This document shows positions 1-12,652 of a stretch of 64,000 bases of DNA, in pieces; positions within the stretch are counted from its first letter, which is position 1; the number at the start of each line of letters is the position of its first letter. The stretch spans positions 2,418,001-2,482,000 of the forward strand of contig CP137319.1 of the NCBI GenBank assembly GCA_033182465.1, read 5' to 3'. This DNA comes from Sanghuangporus weigelae (taxonomy: Eukaryota > Basidiomycota > Agaricomycetes > Hymenochaetales > Hymenochaetaceae). Below the pieces are notes generated by a model that was given only the letters and a program-made list of their open reading frames with translations, was not told the origin of the DNA and did no database searches. Made by a program: the position numbers and the translations under genes.

Positions 1-1571
1 AACCCCTTTCGATCTCAGCCAGTGACACCAAATCCAACTGGCGCTGGTCCTTCCGGGTCCACCGAGGTTTCAGCTCCTCCGCAGCCGGACTCGCAGACGC
101 AGTCAGAGGCGCGCCGCACCGATACAGTGACGTTGCTTGCTGCTGCTAGGTCTCCAGCACGTGAACGGGATTCAAGTCCACCTCGTCAAGATCGTCGTTC
201 TGCTGATGACCTGGCTGCTGAGCTGCAATCGACAACGCTTGACGATAATACACCGGCCGAACCACCTCCAGCGTATACTCCCTCGGCCAATCCATATGAG
301 GGCGAAGCTACCGTAGAGTATGGACCGCGGAGACCATTTCAAGCCGCGCCTCCTCCTCCGCCCCTTCCTCATCAATTTACGGGGGTGAGCGGTGCGAGTG
401 TCCCTCTGCATCCTCAGTATTCTGGGTTTCCTCATGGAAGTCCGTACATAACTCCTCAGGGCACTGGAATGTCAATGATGTCCACGCCAACGGGTGGTTG
501 GAGTGCCTACCCTGGTCAGGGAATGTCAAGCAGTGCATCTTTAGGTCACTATGGGCCTCCGCCACGGCATCCTTCTCTATCTGTGAACAGCCATGCTCCA
601 ACTCCCGCGGCAAGTATCAGAACTGCGCTGACAGGCAATGGTATGTCTGAATTTGCCAGAGATTTCTACACTTCACCTCCGGATCGCCGGTCGTCCCCTT
701 CACTCTCAAATGCTTCGTCTGACGGCGTCGCTGGGCCCGAACATTTTGAGCGAATAGCCCCACCTACGATCACTACATCTCCCCCCGCACCTTCAACTAC
801 GTACCCTCCTCCCAACGTTCCTCCGCCACCTACATCTCCAACGTCGCCTTCATCTTCCTATGCTCCCCCTAGTGGACCTCCTCTGCCGAGAACATCAACG
901 GATAATGCGGAAGATTGTAAACCGACCACCACCCCGACTCCAGGGCATCCATTACTCAATAAAGGGCGCGTATTAGTTTATCCTTCCGGCTACGAGTGCA
1001 AGAAGTGTCTTAATACAGGCTATAAGGTAGTTCATCTACATTGCTCGTCCTATGGTTAACTGATTTTGCCTGCATGAAGTCATTTGACCCAACGCATCCT
1101 TGTCGGAAATGCTGGGAAAAGTACTCAAAACCATATGCTGGTGCAATTGTGTACGCGCCGCGTTCTCCGCAATCACAGCGACCTTTACCAAATCTGAAAC
1201 CTCCGCATCTCGGTCACCAGCATTCTCAATCGCAGTCATCATCCTCTTCCAGCCATTTACGACCACAATCTGCTTACCAGCCTTCGCTTAATCCATGGCA
1301 AGGTTACCCTGGTCGAGTTGCCTCTACCCCATGTTTGAGTGCCGGTCTAGGTCGTACTAGTCCAGGACTTGGCGGTGGCTATAGGCCTGCACCTAACGTG
1401 AATTTTACTCGCGGCATGCCTCCGCCTGGCTCAGTAGTTGTCCGACCTGGAGATCCACGAATCGGAGGTAGACTTTGCTGGCGGTGCGATGGTAGCGGTC
1501 AAGTCAGCTTCCTTATATTTGATGTTGAGCCATGTCCGGCCTGTAACGGGGTCGGGAGGATCTTCCAATAA
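1..1571 (+). CDS. Hua1-like proline-rich zinc-ribbon protein (5' end outside window)
   Basis: The reading frame is open from base 1, so the start lies upstream and the first in-window GTG is not the start. Exon 1 is 1..1026 and exon 2 is 1080..1571, joined by a phase-0 intron (1027..1079) with a GTTAACTGA-type branch site. The N-terminal three quarters is disordered and rich in Pro, Ser and Thr, with several PPP and PPxY-like stretches (PPPAY near residue 88). The C-terminus carries CxxC pairs of the J-protein zinc-ribbon type: CKKC, CRKC, CWRCDGSGQ and CPACNGVGRI. This combination is that of yeast Hua1, a cytoplasmic protein linked to cortical actin-patch proteins and ubiquitin-ligase adaptors. 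Family assignment rests on motif layout only. No other domain is visible. Confidence 0.75.
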
Positions 1572-2280
1572 TACACTATGAGGAAGTATACGCCAGCAAG
1601 TCAAGGTCGAGGCTTCTTTCATCATTCAACATATCCTCTTTGACATTTCTTTCCAATATTCCATTCTGTCTGTTTCTTCCACAATCACACGGCGTGGATC
1701 ACTAACAGTTCTTGCATGACTCCTTCAAATGTTGTTTTATCTCAAATTCCCATATGTAAAGTTCTAGGGATATATCACTGTGATACTTTCTTTTTTTATT
1801 CATGGACCTTACATCTCCTTCTTGTGATATGCATGCCTACTTCAGCTTTGATATTCGGCGAATCTGTGCGTCACGTCCGACGAACCCGATTGGCTCGTGA
1901 AACTGCACGCATGAAACTGCTTGCGATCGATCTTCAGTCTTCGCTCCTCAGTCGGTACCCTCTCACAGCCCGAAGTGCCCGAGAAGCGGCGCCGTTCCTT
2001 AAAATAACTGATCCTTGCGTCTCAGAGAGGACAGGCTTCCCGAGTTCAGCGCGTTTTCCATGCGCGCTCTTGTCTACTTACAGCGTATCGCAGGCAATCT
2101 CGAGCCCAGATCCGTGGCAAGCGGAGGCGCAGCTATGCTTGCAAACCTGTTCCTGTGTATGCCCGCCCTGTGCCCCGGGGGAGTATAAAGAATGGCTGCT
2201 TTCCGATGGTTGTATTGACCGGTGGTCTGTTCTTACCATCTCGTCTGCTCGTATTCCGATTTCCTTTCGGACTGACAATT
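1572..2280 (+). promoter_or_regulatory. Intergenic region and promoter of the ferritin-like gene
   Basis: No convincing gene is present. A TATA-like GAGTATAAAG lies at 2181..2190, directly after a CCCCGGGGG tract and about 90 bp before the ATG at 2281, which fits a strong inducible promoter. The long plus-strand open frame from 1716 merely runs into the signal-peptide exon and shows no domain of its own. Confidence 0.5.
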
Positions 2281-3430
2281 ATGAGATTTACTCTGATGGC
2301 AGCATGTGCTTTAAGCGCTGCGACTTTAACTATTGCCCTGCCTCTCAAGCGATGGTCTTCCGAAATTCCTGGTGAGCATCTCTACCCGCAGCTCGCTGAT
2401 TCTGATACTGATATCTCAACTCAGACGATGTGATCCTCAACTTCGCGCTGACTCTTGAGCATCTGGAGGCTTCTTTTTATCAAGAAGGCTTAGCTCTCTT
2501 CGACGAGGCTGCTTTCGAAGCGGCAGGATTCCCTGCATTTGCACGCGGGCGTATCGTCCAGATAAGCGAGAACGAGCAGACACACGTGAGCGTTCTCTCA
2601 GGAATTCTTGGACCCGGTGCTACGCAGCCGTGTAGTTATTCTTTGTGAGTCGAGGCTTCAGAGCGTCCCTAAACATCACTCACTTACAATCTTTTACCCG
2701 CCAGCCCTCTGACTGATGTGAGCTCATTCGTGGATACAAGCGCTATCTTTGAAGGTGTTGGAACGGCTGCCTATACTGGCGCGGCAAATCTGCTCGCAGA
2801 TCCTGCGCATGTTATCGAAGCAGCATCTATCCTTGCCACAGAGTGAGTTCCCGTGCATTTCTTCATACTTCGACTTTCTGATATAATTTCACTTTCCAGA
2901 GCCCGACAAGCAGCATGGGTGATGTCTGCAGTGAAAAAGCAGAATCCTTGGTCAACTTCTTTTGAGGCTAGTCTGATCTTTCTTCTCGTTCGGAATGTAA
3001 TCTCTTATATGATCTTTAGACTCCATTAGACATGAACCAAGCGTTCTCGCTCGCTGCTGCATTCATCACGTCCTGTCCCTCAACTAACCCTTCTCTGCCC
3101 GTGAGCGCATTCCCGCCTCTTAATGTGACGAGCACGAACAACGTCCCTGGCGGGAGCATTACGGTATCGTTCGATCCCTCGGCAAATGGAGTTGCGAAGC
3201 CGAACGTGCCGCTGTTCTTGGCTCTGCTCACGGGACTGAGGAAGCTCTTTGTCCCTCTTTCTAGTAATGCGGATGGAACCTGGACGGCGACTTTGCCTGG
3301 TGACTTGCAAGGAACGGTCTATGCTTTGGTAACTAATAATAATAATGGATGGGCGGCGGATTATGATACAGTTGCTGGCGTGGCGCTCTTGCAGTTCCCT
3401 TTCGACTCGCAGGCTCATATAATGAATTAG
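2281..3430 (+). CDS. Secreted ferritin-like domain protein (Rds1-type)
   Basis: The start at 2281 gives an Ala/Leu-rich signal peptide ending near ALPLKR. Exons are 2281..2371, 2425..2644, 2705..2842, 2900..~2966 and ~3020..3430. Exon 2 begins DDVILNFALTLEHLEASFY, the hallmark of the Ferritin_2 family found in fungal Rds1 and desiccation-related proteins. Later exons encode VDTSAIFEGVGTAAYTGAA and ARQAAWVMSAVKKQNPW, also typical. The glutamates and histidine of EHLEA and EQTH are placed like ferritin metal ligands, but activity is not shown for most members. The last intron is ambiguous: a GC-AG intron 2967..3019 restores the family-like TPLDMNQ, whereas a GT-AG intron 2971..3029 also keeps frame. 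Role inferred as stress- or nutrient-regulated secreted protein. Confidence 0.85.
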
Positions 3431-3699
3431 ATGGAGTCGGATTGACAGTATCATATATGATTCGTGGATGATGTATGGACACTGTTTATCTTTTCTTCTC
3501 TATATTTGGTATTATCTTCGTACTCGAATATTATCTCAGGCACTATTTTGATATATTATGCACAAGCTTTACGTGTACGTAGCCTTTGCTTGGCGAAGCT
3601 TTGTAGATTCTTAGCACATACATTGTCTTGAGTGTACAAGCACTGCACCATGCCAGGGTCAAGAATCTGCTCCATCTATCCGCTTCAATTGTAGCCTAT

Positions 3700-5564
3700 C
3701 TACCACTTTGCCTTGATATCCCTCGAGCACAACAATCTGGAGACGTATAGAAGCACGCTACCAGAAACGATCATAACGCCCTAACAGAAAGCATGCAGTT
3801 TCATGTCAGAATACTTCCATGGAATGGCATAGCACAGGTAAACGTACCGCAAAAATGGCGATATGATGATACTCGTCCTTCGTACCAGTCTTTACGAAAG
3901 CACCACCAATGGGTGTTCCGACGAGCGTCGCTACAGCCGTGGGCAAAAAGAAAGTCCCAATCCGAGCACCTAGCTTGTCGACAGGCGAAAGCTGACCAAC
4001 GGCGGCCGAGGAAACTGAGATAAAAATACCTGAAAAGAAGCCTGGAGTAATGAATGAGTACGGACGCATTAGTGGAAATGCTAGCAACTGTGATTGCTTA
4101 CCATAAGCGCAAGCGAAGATGATGAGTGGAGCAGCGCTGGTCGAAGGAAACCATAGAGCGAGGCAGAGCATTCCAGAGACAAGCGTGGCAGGACACAAAA
4201 CATTAAGACGTCCATATCTATCTGCCAACTGGCCCCCTCTAACATCACATCAAATCATCAGAATAAATTTTACGAAGCACAGTAAGAGAGAGACCAACAA
4301 TATCCGCCCAAAAAAGGACAGCCCGTTTATAATAGACAGAAGGTACGGATGAACAGATTCGGATACCCCGTATTGCACCGCAAAAGGTTCTTTCGTCGAG
4401 AGTTAGTAACATTGTCTACACAAATAAATTTCTCGATGCTCACCTATGTAGTAGTAAGGTGAATACAGACCCAGGTTCACTAAGACACAACCAATTGAAA
4501 GGACAGAATAGCGTGGATCCATGAATCCCCCGAAATCTACAATGCTGGTTAAACCTTTGAAGGGTTTAGGTGGTAATCTGGTCCTTGAGATGAGCAAAGC
4601 GATTGAATAGCAAAACCTGCAATTGTAACATAAGTATCAGTCGTCGTTAAATAAAGGGGGGAATCCATAGGCATTCCGAAGGACTCAGAGTACTCACAGC
4701 GTGATTAGAGCAGCAACTCTTACCGACCAAGCTGTCGATGATAACACGAAGTACGTACGTTAGCAGAGTCCCGAAATATGCGGATCAACATACCAAATCC
4801 AATCGTCCCAAACAAACGAGAAAACATTATGGGAAGGCAGACACCTCCGACGCTGCTTCCAGCAGCCACAATGCCCATTGCAAGAGCACGTCGGCGGTTG
4901 AAATAATGGCCGACGATTGACAAGGCAGGATAGTACCCGAAGCTAACGGAGATACCAAACAGAATACCCTGAAACATTATCAGCTATGAGCGAAGTGAAA
5001 ATTATATCAAAACATTCACCTGAGACAGAAATTGCTGCTATATTTGATTGGGACGTGTGAACGAAAGCGCAATGAGCGAAGCTACGCTCCCAAGCATCCC
5101 AATCGGATGGAGATACTACAAAGAAGAGAAATCGATATTTTTCATTTTGACAGAACGGCAATCATAGGGAAGTACCTTGAAACCATTCGCATCGAATATC
5201 GGACCAATTATTATGCCCATCACATACAGAAGAGTGATCTGAAGGGAGCCGATAAATGCGATCGCTATGGCAGAGTAATTTGAGAGGTAATCTTGAATGT
5301 AAAATTCCTGCATAGGATGTTTGTGTCATACGAACAAAATGAACAGTTTTCCTTTCTCACCTGAAATGCGCCGAAACTATTGATGACTCCAAATGAAGCA
5401 AAGTACACAAGAAACGATCCCAGAACGACCATCCATGCACGAAGTCCACCTTCTGGGTATTCAACGGCGTCAATTTGGCTCGGAGCATAACTGGTCGACG
5501 TCGTGCTCTCTTCTTGCGACTTCTCCGGAGAGGACTTTGATACTGAGATGACTGTGTCCTTCAT
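3700..5564 (-). CDS. MCT-type major facilitator transporter carrying an in-frame stop
   Basis: Eight exons on the minus strand: 5564..5361, 5307..5176, 5115.., then further exons to a stop at 3700..3702. The N-terminus has the MCT signature EGGLRAWMVVLGSF, followed by TM segments (SAIAIAFIGSLQ, GMLGSVASLIALSF), RRRALAMGIVAAGSSVGG (loop 2/TM4 of the family), GQLADRYGR and the TM-rich C-terminal half ending SRDIKAKW. The family moves monocarboxylates or related small molecules across membranes. All splice phases agree and the order of motifs is complete. However, exon 3 reads ...RPNQI, stop, QQFLSQ: a TAG at 5040..5038 sits where a tyrosine codon would be expected. The gene may be a recent null allele or pseudogene, or this base may be an error. 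It is divergently arranged with the P450. Confidence 0.85.
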
Positions 5565-6189
5565 TTTTGCAATGGCGGCAGAAAATTACAGGCGAGGTAG
5601 TGGTTCAACTGAGAGTTGGATGGCATCAGGCTTGAGTCAGAGTCAGGCTGGTGGAGAAAATTAGCGCGACCGTGAGAATTCCCGATCTGCACGGCTACAA
5701 ATATAAACATCTCTCGGAGACACGGAACTATTTCACCACTCGCGCGTCGGCTTAGGATTTCATTCAGAGGTTGTTTTCTGCTACTCGCACAACCAAGGAT
5801 GGATCCAAGCGCGGACCTTTGAAGTATCGTAATTGACTCCGGCTTGATGTCCTTCCATTTTTCATTTGCACTGGAGACTAAAAAAGCGGCTTTTCAGCGA
5901 CGTCAGATGTGCAGACATGGGGCTTTATATGCGATGCTTCCGATTCTCGACAATATCCTCCCGAGCTATTCGCGGGAACTCTGTGAAACTTCTTTCCCGG
6001 CGCCACCACCTGTGTTTCGTCGGAGACGGCTACTGAGTATGGCAAGGAAAATAGCGATCCCGCCGTGAACGGAATCAAGTTCGCGTACAGCTTGGTCCAC
6101 CGTTTACCGTCCGACCTCGGATTTGGAGACTCGGGCGCAGCATACCAACATAACAATGCAATTTCCTTATGTTAACGTTAGACTGAGCG

Positions 6190-6199
6190 GTATATAAAG
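6190..6199 (+). promoter_or_regulatory. TATA box of the P450 gene
   Basis: GTATATAAAG sits about 50 bp upstream of the chosen ATG at 6244. It also argues against the in-frame GTG at 6199 as start, because that codon overlaps the box. Confidence 0.6.
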
Positions 6200-6243
6200 T
6201 GCATGGCAAGCCAGGCCGGACTCCTTACCACCTCTACAGAGCA

Positions 6244-8137
6244 ATGAAGGCCAGTAGTCTCTCGTCGACTCTTGTCGAACACTATCCGTGCTTGTCTTAT
6301 CAGCTCACAGTATGTCTCATCGGAATTATTCTCGTGAAAGCGGCTTTATTCTTCGTCGCGTATCTCAAAGCTCGTCGCCAATTTCCTGGGCCTCCAGTTT
6401 CTAGTATATTGTCTGGGAATTTACCTGATACGATGACTGACGATATCCATGAAAAGTGGAGGGATTGGCACAGAAAATATGGACCAGTCTATCAGACGGT
6501 CAGTTCCGCAAATTTGATCCCAGCATATATTCTTACAACGTACCTTCAGTGGAACGGTCTCCTTTCCCGTGTCATCTACATTGGAGATCCGGCCCTTATC
6601 AGCAAAATCGCGAATAGTAACTGGCCGAAATTCCCTTCTCAGTACTCTGGCTTCAAACCTCTCAGTGGATCCGCGCTATTCGCACAGATGGACCAGGAAC
6701 GATGGAAACAGCAACGCAAGGCACTTGCTCCTGCATTTCAACCACGGGCTGTCGGTGACCAGTACCCATCCTTGCAAAAACACTTGCTAGTAAGTCCTGA
6801 ACCATCTCAAACACATAGACCTCAAGCTTGCATAAACAGAAAATGATTGACGTTATCGACGGGGCTGCAAGGCACAATTCGGTGATCGACCTATCGTCGC
6901 TACATGTCTTGCTTACTCTTGACTTTGTTGGAGAAGTGGCGTTTGGGACCGAACTGAACGCCATTCGGGAAGGAGACAATTGCAAGATCTTACAAATATT
7001 TCAGGATGTTCTTCCAGAACTTATGAAGTGCGGTCTCTTCCCACTACGCGCGAAGATCCCTATTTTGAGGAGTACCAGACGAATGCATCGTGGTATCAAG
7101 CAACTGCGGATAATGGCACTTGCTGCTGTGCAAAACGCCAGATCGGTCGATGACAAGGTCGGCTCTGAAGACGGAAGCAAGCGCATTTTCGAGATTCTCG
7201 CTCAGTACGTGACATGTCGTTCTCAACCCTCCAATATTAGAAATGGCGTTCATAGACAGCGAACTTCTGACGGGTCATATCTGTTCTCTGCTGAAGAGCT
7301 TGTAGACAACTATGGCAAGCAAGGCCGATACTCAAGAGAGCAGCGCTGACGCCTCTGGATAGTTACATTTCTCGTGGCTGGTGGCGATCCGACGGCTCAT
7401 ACAATGACGTTTGCCGTGAATGAGATAGTAAGCAATTGGGGATAAAACTCAAACGAATTATCTCTGATATTTTATTACAGCTGAGCAAGCCTTATATTCT
7501 AGCTAAACTCAGAGCCGAACTTGACGAAGTGTTGCCAAAGGACTGTGACGTTCCCACTATTGAACAAGTCTCGAGGTTGAAATACCTTCACCTAGTCATC
7601 AAAGAGACGCTTCGGTATAACGGTCCTGGCTTCGGAACTTTCAGGTACACCCCAAAAGACATCGAAATAAACGGAATCACTCTTCCCGCCAATACTACTC
7701 TAGCACTTTGGAACCCACAAGGTACAGAGTTTGGTCTGACCGAGCAATATTTTTTAACCTTTCCCATAGTGCACCGTGATTCCAAGTTGTGGGGAGCCGA
7801 TGTAGACGAGTTCAACCCCGAACGATGGTCTGCATATTCGGAAGCTTCTCGTCTAAGTCCTCCGCCAGGTTCCTACTTCCCGTTCTCATATGGCCCACGC
7901 AAATGCCTCGGTTAGTTTTAATCATTCGAAGAGACAATCTTTACTCATGACTTACCTCATACTATAGGGGAAGGATTGGCTATGCTAGAGATGTCGCTGA
8001 CGCTCGCGACACTATTCAAGAGATATGACTTGGAGTTTCAAGAAGGGTTTCACATGGAGTTCCTGCCCTCTTTTACTCTATGCTCCATGAACGGCTTACC
8101 TATAAAAGCACGTCAACGGGGGTCCGAAAACCAGTAA
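6244..8137 (+). CDS. Cytochrome P450 monooxygenase
   Basis: Eight exons: 6244..6498, 6550..6789, 6840..7204, 7256..7314, 7363..7427, 7481..7721, 7770..7910 and 7968..8137. All phases agree and give 511 residues, a normal P450 length. An N-terminal membrane anchor (LTVCLIGIILVKAALFFVAYL) precedes the Pro-rich hinge FPGPP. The I-helix reads VAGGDPTAHT, the K-helix ExxR is KETLR, the PERF-like motif is FNPERW, and the haem loop is FSYGPRKCLG with its Cys ligand. Expected role: NADPH-dependent mono-oxygenation on the ER, fed by a P450 reductase. The intron 7315..7362 has a GC donor (GCAAGC) and a GATAG acceptor. The substrate cannot be read from the sequence. Neighbours are an MCT-type transporter and a Baeyer-Villiger-type enzyme, so a shared pathway is possible. 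Confidence 0.93.
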
Positions 8138-8249
8138 CCGTCACTTTGACAAAGACCCTTCCAATAATGCAAAAACTCCAAGTTATTGTGTACTAGACTT
8201 AGGGCACCTTGAGAAGGATAATCTGTTGCCCCGCCAGTGATAGTAATAA

Positions 8250-8740
8250 GAGCCTGTTCGGCTGCAGCGTGATGTGAGATCGTGATTTCCCTCAATCGCA
8301 ACATTGCAAGTGTGCAAGTTGAGTTAGTTGAGGCAAGTTGAGTACCTCTACCATGGGAATGTTTTTGCACCTCGCGGCTGGTCCCAAACCCTCACTTTTG
8401 CTTTGCTGAGAGCCCATAGCACCACATTGCAGGCATGTAAAAATTCAATTTCAACTGGAGTGTGCCCATATAGATAGATTATTTTTGTAAATTTTAATTA
8501 ATTTTTTTGTGGTTGAGTTGTTGTGTATGGATGAGATAGTGGCAGATGATGTGAGATACCGCTATCTGAGAACTGTTTTTGAGATAGAGGTCCATTTGGC
8601 AGGGAAGTGATGTGAGAACGTGATTTCTGAAAGTGCACCGAACGCTCACCTCAACTTCAGATCACACCTCACATCATCTCAAATCACGCGGCATTTTTTG
8701 GCAGGGAATATCTCAGATCACGCTGCAGCCGAACAGGCCC
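8250..8740. mobile_element. MITE-like element in the cytidine deaminase promoter
   Basis: A ~491-bp non-coding block is bounded by imperfect inverted repeats of about 30 bp: left GAGCCTGTTCGGCTGCAGCG and, reversed, GGGCCTGTTCGGCTGCAGCG at the right. The flanks read TAA on the left and TTA on the right, compatible with a 3-bp TWA target as used by PIF/Harbinger elements, but not a perfect duplication. Short GTGATGTGAGAT-like words recur inside on both strands. No transposase is encoded, so it would be mobilised in trans. The right end lies 62 bp before the ATG of the deaminase gene. Confidence 0.7.
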
Positions 8741-8802
8741 TTATCAATCTTCCATCCCACAACCTGCGACACACAGAGTAACATTCAAAAGCGATCGAAA
8801 AT

Positions 8803-9476
<674 letters not shown>

Positions 9477-9903
9477 ATCGATCGACAACACTTTGGAGGG
9501 GAAGACGATGTAGGCGGATCTGTTCAGTAATAGTGAGTAGAACTCGTGAACAAAGGTACCGACTATTTTGTACAGTATGATCACATGCCCACAAATCCAC
9601 GCGCTTGGCGAAGTAGTCCTCCAATACTATCCACTGGTCAGTGATCATAAGAGCAAGTGATTACTCGGCTGAGGACTGAGCCTGGATCGAAGTTTCGAAA
9701 TTACCCAAATTGGCTACGAAGGCTCGCACGCGCCGATCGCTCTTTTCCACTCATGAACCAGCGGGACCCGTGCTGAGAAACTCCCAACATTTGGTTCTGT
9801 TAAACTGTTCATCCGCTCACTAATATTTGAATGATGATCATGGAGGATTCAGAGCCAACCAAGTTCTGTGCCGTGAACGCTCTGTGTCTATACGGCTCCC
9901 GAC
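9477..9903. other. Intergenic region without visible gene
   Basis: No supported coding region, RNA gene or repeat was found between the deaminase stop and the monooxygenase ATG. Confidence 0.5.
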
Positions 9904-12652
9904 ATGCTTCAACCCGTCGTGAACGCAGAGCCTGGCGCTGTCTACCATGAGTTGAACGGAAAGCCGGGAATTCCTCTTCATGCCGAACTTGCTAGTCCTC
10001 CTAGTCCACTTACCGCAAGCTCTGATAGTGCCACAAGTCTCGCAACACCTCCAGACAGCAATGGGGTCTCTGCAACTGAAGAGCATGAAAAGCTTGTCCC
10101 TGATGCTAAAGTCACTTCTCGTGTTGATACCGGGTTCAAGCTGGGTACTCAGTCTATTGATGAACCGCGGCCCCTTAAGATTGTTGTGATTGGTGTGGGT
10201 TTCAGTGGTATTACAGCTGGTATCAGGTATGTAGCTCACTAGCTCTATGCTATTCACCCGCTAAAGTCCTAGCCTCTGCTCAGGTTCCCTCAACGGATGA
10301 AGAACATTGACTTGACCATCTATGAGAAGAATGCAGGGATTGGCGGCACGTGGTTCTCGAACAGATATCCTGGGCTCGCGTGTGATATCCCTTCGCATTG
10401 CGTGAGTTCATTTCGTCCTGCTTAAAATTCTCAGCCGCTAATCATCGGACGTGTAGTATCAACTCACGTTTGAAGAGAATGTAAGCCTTTCTCTCGCGTT
10501 TCTATATACTTAGAGTACACTGACAGGGCGCCTTATAGACTCAATGGTCAGCTTTCTATGCTCCAGGAGCCGAAATCCGCGCTTATCTGGAACGAGTCGT
10601 GGAAAAGTACAAGCTGATGCGCTATATCAAGCTGCAGCATGAGCTGGTTCATGCACGTTATGACGAAGCAAGTGGAAAATGGCACCTGAAGCTTCAGCGA
10701 CCGATACCCGGGACGACCGGAGACGTACAGTATGAAACTATTGACGACACAGCGGATTTCGTTCTAGCGGGCACGGGAGGCCTTAGCAGATGGAAATGGC
10801 CAGATATCCCTGGCTTACGCAATTATAAAGGGGCCTTACTTCATTCTGCTGGGTGGGAGACGGATGAGGGTGAAACCTGGAAGGAGCAGTTGCAAGGTTG
10901 GGGCGAGAAGAAGGTCGGCGTAATCGGAGTCGTAGGTCATCCCGGTCTTCTATACTCGTCTCTACGCCAACTTTCTCTTGAACAGGGTTCTTCTGCCATA
11001 CAAATCGTCCCTACGTTACAACCCCTTGTCAAGCACGTTTACAACTACGTTCGCGGGAAGACATGGCTTGCTCGCCCCTTCGCTTCACAAAAGCTCGTAG
11101 AGTTGATGAAGCGTGATCTTAGCTCGGAGAACTGTAAGGGCTGGTCTCAAAGAGAATATACCTGACTAATATATCTTGCTAGATGCGTTTTCAGAAGACG
11201 ACAAGCGAGCATTCGAAGATCCCAAATTCTACAGAGAATTCAGGCACGATTTAGAAAGCGAGCTTAATGTAAAAGCGGCTCCTTCCTTTTCCGCTTTCTG
11301 GAGATAATTAACGTCTATCAGTCAGTACATTATGCCACCATCAAAGGCTCGGACATGCAAAAGGCCGCTCGGGAGACTTTCAGAGCTGATATGCTTCAAA
11401 GACTTGCTAAGAAGCCTTGGATTGCAGATTATCGTACGCTGATATTATTTGTTTTCCCCGTTCCGGTGTGCTAAGCAGCCCTCATTTGGCCGTCCCGAAC
11501 GAAGTTATTCCGGATTTCCCGGTCGCATGCCGAAGGCTTACTCCGGGTGTGGGATATCTCGAGGCACTCTGTGAAAATAATGTATTTTCATTCACTGATA
11601 CAAAAAGAACTAATCTGCTAACGTTTGAGGAAGACAGACTTCGTGCCGACACCTATCAAAAGGATAACGGAGATCGGAATAGAACTTGTCGATGGAACTC
11701 ATCACGACTTGGATGTCCTTGTCTGTGCGACAGGTGAGTCGGCAACAAAATATTGGATCGCAAGAATATACTAGTCGAACTAATCTTCACATGTAGGATA
11801 CGATACATCCTTCCAATATCCCTTCCCTGTTATAGGACGTGGCGGAAAGACCTTGAATGAGCGTTTTGTACCGCATCCGGAGACGTATCTCGGAATGTGC
11901 ACGGACGGCTTCCCGAATTGGTTTATGGTATATATCACCTCATCATGCTGAAGTTGCATTCCTTATTGGGCTATTGCAGTCGCTTGGTCCTAACTCTGCA
12001 ATCGGATCAGGTTCTCTTCTCCTTCTTATCGAGAAACAGGTCGAATACGCGGTAGAGGCGGCGAAGAAATTGCAGCGCGAGCGTTTGAAGAGTATCGAAC
12101 CGAAGAATGAAGCCATCAAGGACTTCGACGAATATCTTGAGGTAGGCGAGGAATCTGTTTGTATGTATTTACTGACTGCTGACCTTCTAATACAGCATTA
12201 TTTCCGAACGGTAAGTACATTTATAAGTAACTGTATCGCAAAACCGACGCTGATGTGCACTTGCAGACCGTTTATAGCGAGAAATGTCACTCTTGGTATA
12301 AGGTGGGCAAGGAGGAAGGTCGAATCGTAGGACTCTGGCCCGGATCTTGTCTTCATGCCGTGCGAGCGGTAGAGCATCCACGCTGGGAAGACTACAACTA
12401 TGAACCGCTGGAAGAATCGAAGACGCGAAACCGCTTCTTCTGGCTTGGTGACGGTTCAACGTATAATGAGAAACATATGGTCGGAGATCGTAAGTTGTTT
12501 CTTCGTCACTTATCCGTTTCTATGCAATACCTAAGGGTTCTTGCAGGGGCATGGTACCTAAACAACGTTGATATTCCACCAGGTTCGTTCAAATTGCGAT
12601 CTCAGAGCATAGAGAAAAAGTTGACACTGACGCGAATTCAGTCCCTGAATGA
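9904..12652 (+). CDS. FAD-dependent monooxygenase, Baeyer-Villiger/FMO type
   Basis: Fifteen exons, all phase-consistent, give about 652 residues: 9904..10226, 10284..10401, 10457..10480, 10539..10931, 10986..11133, 11183..11268, 11322..11433, 11505..11581, 11634..11733, 11797..11927, 11980..12141, 12196..12210, 12267..12489, 12547..12582 and 12642..12652. Residues ~95-112 hold the FAD-binding VVIGVGFSG, followed by GIGGTWFSNRYPG. The fingerprint near KGALLHSAGW matches the BVMO pattern FxGxxxHxxxW with Tyr for Phe. A second Rossmann loop, GVIGVGSSAIQIVP, binds NADPH and spans an intron. GYDTSF and the long C-terminal part are typical of 4-hydroxyacetophenone-monooxygenase-like fungal enzymes. 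Expected reaction: insertion of oxygen next to a ketone. Substrate unknown. Exons of 24, 15 and 11 nt are notable. Confidence 0.9.

Noticed and set aside
6199-6243. Start of the P450 at the upstream GTG
   Set aside because: It overlaps the TATA box; the ATG at 6244 directly precedes the hydrophobic anchor.
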